NCBI RefSeq assembly: GCF_030052815.1
Contig: NC_079493.1
Location: 62,992,691 to 63,056,690, forward strand
Length of the DNA stretch: 64,000 nucleotides
Origin: Hevea brasiliensis
Taxonomy: Eukaryota; Streptophyta; Magnoliopsida; Malpighiales; Euphorbiaceae
Direction: 5' to 3'
In this document: one piece after another, positions 60,708 through 64,000 of the stretch
Layout: each line of letters starts with the position of its first letter
How positions within the stretch are numbered: position 1 is the first letter of the stretch
Program-made: the position numbers and the translations under genes
Notes under the pieces: generated by a model
The model's database searches: none
What the model was told of the DNA's origin: nothing
The model's input: the letters and a program-made list of their open reading frames with translations, nothing else

Positions 60708-63700
60708 TGTGACACCCCTTACCCGACTACAGTGTAGCCGAGCAAGTTATGCCACTCAGTGTGCCGGAGCACTCTATTTTATCTTAATTCATTTTTATCG
60801 TAGTTTTGAATATAACTTGTGAAATATAATTCATTTATTGAAATTGTAATTTATTTGAGGTTCCGAAAATTTTAAAGAAAATCCGGCGGAGTACCGGCTA
60901 CAAATGGAGAAAACAGTTCTTCGGAACCTGTGAAAAACACTTCTAATAATCATATTCATCTATTCACAAACTCCAACATCAAAATCTCAATATTTTTCAA
61001 CCATTCGTTTCTCAATCATTCATCACATTTGATAGTCATGTAACAGTCACAGATCAATATTCACTTTTCCATTTACAAACACAATTTTGCATTATTTACA
61101 TGAAAATCAAAATACATTACATAAGTTTCATTTACACAAAGGAAAATAAAAATCAATTACAAAATACCAAAATGAAGCCTAGTGTCCTACCAATGCATCA
61201 GACGGTGAGGTGACACGCACACTATGCGTAACGTGAACCGCCTTACCGAACTGGGTCTACTGGGCCCTCTGTCCAAATCTTCAGTACCTACGCGTTGCAA
61301 AAGCGACGCGCTAAGCATAAAGCTTAGTGGTGCAAATAATACAAGAAAATATAATATACAAATAAAAATAATAATTTCCTTGCTATTGTGTTCATAAGAA
61401 ATGAGTAATTACTAACTTATTGTTTAGTCGAGGGCTAATCATGTTTTATCATATTAACTTCTTCATGCATTTCGTTAATTATTTTTTTTTTTATGATCTT
61501 GAGCTTCCTTGTATTTTTGTAATCATTCCTAATACTTAATTTTTGTATTTTCTTTAATAATCAGTTCACAGTTATACTTTTCCATTCATTTGGTTGCCCA
61601 AGTAACCTATACTGGATGACTGGACTCGATAACGGGTCGTTGGCACTGGGCACCGCGGTGCCTCGGGCCATCATACCATGGGACGCAGAACGTCAACCAC
61701 GTATGCAGTCAATATAGCTAAACGCTATGATATCACATAATCGGGCATAAAAGCCATGAATACGGGCATAAAAGCCATGGATACGGGCATAAAGCCATGA
61801 ATACAGGCACAAAGCCTTTCCTTTCGCAGTACTGCTAAAACAATACCCTATTGGCATGCCAAACTATCCAAACCAATCTAGTTAGGTATACTAGGGCATT
61901 TGATACTTTTAAATTTTTCAAATTTTGAATTTCAAGTTTTGGTGTCACTATTCACCTCATTGGTCAACAAAAATGTTGACTTTTGGATAGAAAATAGGTG
62001 TATTGGTTTTAACACCCCAAACATACCACATTTTGTATTTAAAACTTGTTGGAATTGATTACTATTACCATTTCTAAATTTAAACCAAGGGAAGCAGAAT
62101 TTTCAGTTTGTGAAGCTTAACTTTACTGTTCCATTAAGTACTGTTGCAGTGGGAATTTAAAGAAATGGCAAACATGAAAGTTGTTCCTTATTTGGTCTAG
62201 TTGAATTTCCTTTTTTGAATCACTCCATTTGGAGTTTTGTAGCTCCAGATATGGTCCAAAAACCACAGCTGGCCGGATTTCCATTCTGCAGAAATTACCA
62301 TATCTACAGTAACATGAACAGTGATTGCCACTGCCATTTGGGTTAGGTTCTGGTCATAATTTGGGGTAGGTTTCTTCATGAAAGTTGTTTGTCTATGTCT
62401 TAACTTGTTGCTGTAAAAATTTCAGGTCAATTGACCTTATCTACAGTGAGTTATGTCCAAATGAACAGTTACTGTTCATTTGGTCATTTCTGCAGGTGCT
62501 GTTGCAGGGTATCCGGATTGGGGCCAACTTTTGGTCCACTTGCTTTGGTCTTTTGGGCATGGTTTCTTCAGAAAAAATGTGCCATTATAAGCCTAGTTTC
62601 ATTTCCAATTGGCCAAACACCAATTGGACCAAACACAGCCAAAGATATGGCAGTCCAAGTGGACTGAAATTTCAGTCACCCTGCTGCTGTCTTTATGCAG
62701 CCTACACATTCACTTTGCCATGCATTAACTCACTTTAAATTATGATTAACTTGCCTTAAATGGTCACTAATTGACCACTAGAATTTCCATTAATCAATTC
62801 AAATGCCAAGTCCAATTTTCACCCTTAAAACCCTAATTCCCATTATGAATTTTCACAACTTACCTTAATTAACTACTAGTTCATTATCCTTATATTTATA
62901 CACTTTAAACATGGTTTCTAGTTCACTCCAAGTCCATCACAAACACTCAATCCTATTCCTTCCTTAGGGCAGCCGAAATCCATGGCATACATACCCATAA
63001 GTTTCATTCATTTAATCCACAATTTCATACTCATTTTTAAGTCCTTAACATGGAACAAGAGATATACATGCATAATTAAGCACTAACCTCTTTGCTCAAC
63101 TTATTGAGCTTGTGAAAACTCTAGAATTTCTCCTCTTTGTGGCTGCCTAGAGTTGCCTTGTGATGTGGGGACAAGTTTTAGTGAAGGTGACTTAGGGTTT
63201 AGTAGTGGAATTTCATGGGAAATGGAAGAAATTAAAGGAAACTTTCATGGAGGGTTATTGAAAAGGGGAGGTCACGTTTTGGCTGAAGAAGAAGAAGAAG
63301 ATGACCAGAATTTTTGGTCTCCTTTGGTCTCTTTTATTAGTTAATTAAAGGGTTGTTTAATTGTGATTGGAGGAAGCTTTTAAATGACATCACAATATGT
63401 CATATTTGGCATTTAAGTGCATTTTCTTTTCTTTTCTTTTCTACTAACTATCAATTAATTTTTCATAAACATTAATTCATATTTTATGTCATAATAATTA
63501 TTTACTCAACTTGACAAGTCAGCAAAAAATCGATTCAAGGAAATGACCAAAATGCCCTCCGTTTGGCTTAACGGGTCAAAATTGTCTGTACCGATTGTAA
63601 AATTTTTCTTAATATTTTCTTGGCATTCTAATACCATAGGAACCTCAATGACCCTTCTCTGGAGTCCCAAAAATTATTTTATGAATTTTTTCCCGGGTCT

Positions 63701-63941
63701 AGGGCTCATCGTTGCGAGAACCGCAACTTCCCTCTAGGTTACCCATCACTTGGGCACCGTCTCATTTGACTTGGTTGTATTTTATTTCTAAATTTTTTCC
63801 TAAATTTTTCTTATTAATATTTGAGTTAATTTTGGTTCTTGACTTTAGTTTAAATATTTTTCCAGACGTTCTAGTTGTCCGGACCGACACCGGTCACCGG
63901 AACAGTAGAATGTACGGAGTTGCTACCGAGAGGGTGTTACA
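60708..63941 (-). mobile_element. Element J 5' LTR
   Basis: On the minus strand it runs from tgtaacacc (63941) to ggtgtcaca (60708). It contains the CTAAGCtttatGCTTAG hairpin (61311-61327), a TATA-like run just upstream of it, and a 5S-like block (~63715-63770). Confidence 0.95.
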
Positions 63942-64000
63942 AAAATGGAGTTGTGTGCCCAAGGCTTCTTGCAACTTTTTCCAGAATCTCTATGTAAACC
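63942..64000 (-). pseudogene. int: Element I integrase, continued beyond J to the window edge
   Basis: On the minus strand the sequence (ggtttacatagagattctgg, then caagaagccttgggcacac) matches D at about 36368-36420, the region just before the catalytic Glu. It shows that J split I at this codon region. The 5' part of I is outside the window. Confidence 0.9.

Larger units (their letters stand above)
56047..63941 (-). mobile_element. Element J: non-autonomous gypsy element, gag only, inserted in I
   Basis: Two LTRs of equal length (3234 bp) enclose only 1427 bp. The target duplication aaaat is perfect (56042-56046 and 63942-63946), and the flanks rejoin I's integrase in register with D's sequence. 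The interior keeps the primer site, a gag and the polypurine end but has lost protease, RT, RNase H and integrase. J is the innermost and so the latest insertion of the H-I-J nest. Confidence 0.95.

Overview
This window is plant nuclear DNA and consists almost entirely of nested LTR retrotransposons. I found no host protein gene, rRNA gene or CRISPR array. The plant call rests on three things: Ty3/gypsy elements with a C-terminal chromodomain (Tekay-like chromoviruses), initiator-Met tRNA primer sites (core tggtatcagagc), and Ty1/copia reverse transcriptase of plant type. AT-rich flanks and 3.0-3.7 kb gypsy LTRs suggest a large-genome eudicot. The species cannot be named from the sequence alone.

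Layout, left to right. Element A (gypsy, +) runs from before base 1 to 15974. It has a partial 5' LTR (1-250), a gag split by an insertion, a pol and a 3' LTR (12934-15974). Element B (Ty1/copia, 1195-9167) sits inside A's gag between 5-bp gttca duplications. B is strange: each end is a ~1.3 kb imperfect palindrome and the two ends are unrelated to each other. This is what results if the interior of a minus-strand insertion was inverted with breakpoints in both LTRs. After A comes a ~207-bp tRNA-like segment, then an old gypsy LTR, E. E was split twice, by C (gypsy, +, 17151-29366, target duplication gccac) and by D (gypsy, +, 29387-40539, target duplication cttta), only 15 bp apart. E resumes at 40540-41776.

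From 41777 the orientation changes. F1 (partial LTR, -) contains F2, a solo LTR (42939-46306). Next is G, a copia pol fragment (+, 46498-48013). The window ends in a three-deep minus-strand nest: H (LTR 48014-51483 plus pol) is interrupted by I (from 52211), whose integrase is interrupted by J (56047-63941, target duplication aaaat). J has two 3234-bp LTRs around a gag-only interior. I resumes at 63942 and leaves the window.

Two gypsy families are present. Family 1 (C, F2, H, probably E) has LTRs ending in gtgtgaca. Family 2 (A, D, I, J, F1) has LTRs ending in gtgtcaca. All full elements encode, or once encoded, gag, aspartic protease, RT, RNase H and integrase with chromodomain. All copies are broken by stops and frameshifts. 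Coding runs are therefore annotated as pseudogene segments, not functional genes.

The most notable signals are: (1) the inverted interior and palindromic ends of B; (2) a 74-nt AT-rich GT-AG insertion just after the catalytic Glu of integrase in both D and I, whose removal restores the reading frame; (3) a 5S-rRNA-like internal-promoter sequence in the gypsy LTRs; (4) a hairpin near the predicted transcript start whose stem sequence varies between families while pairing is largely kept; (5) ~190-220-bp repeated modules inside the LTRs.
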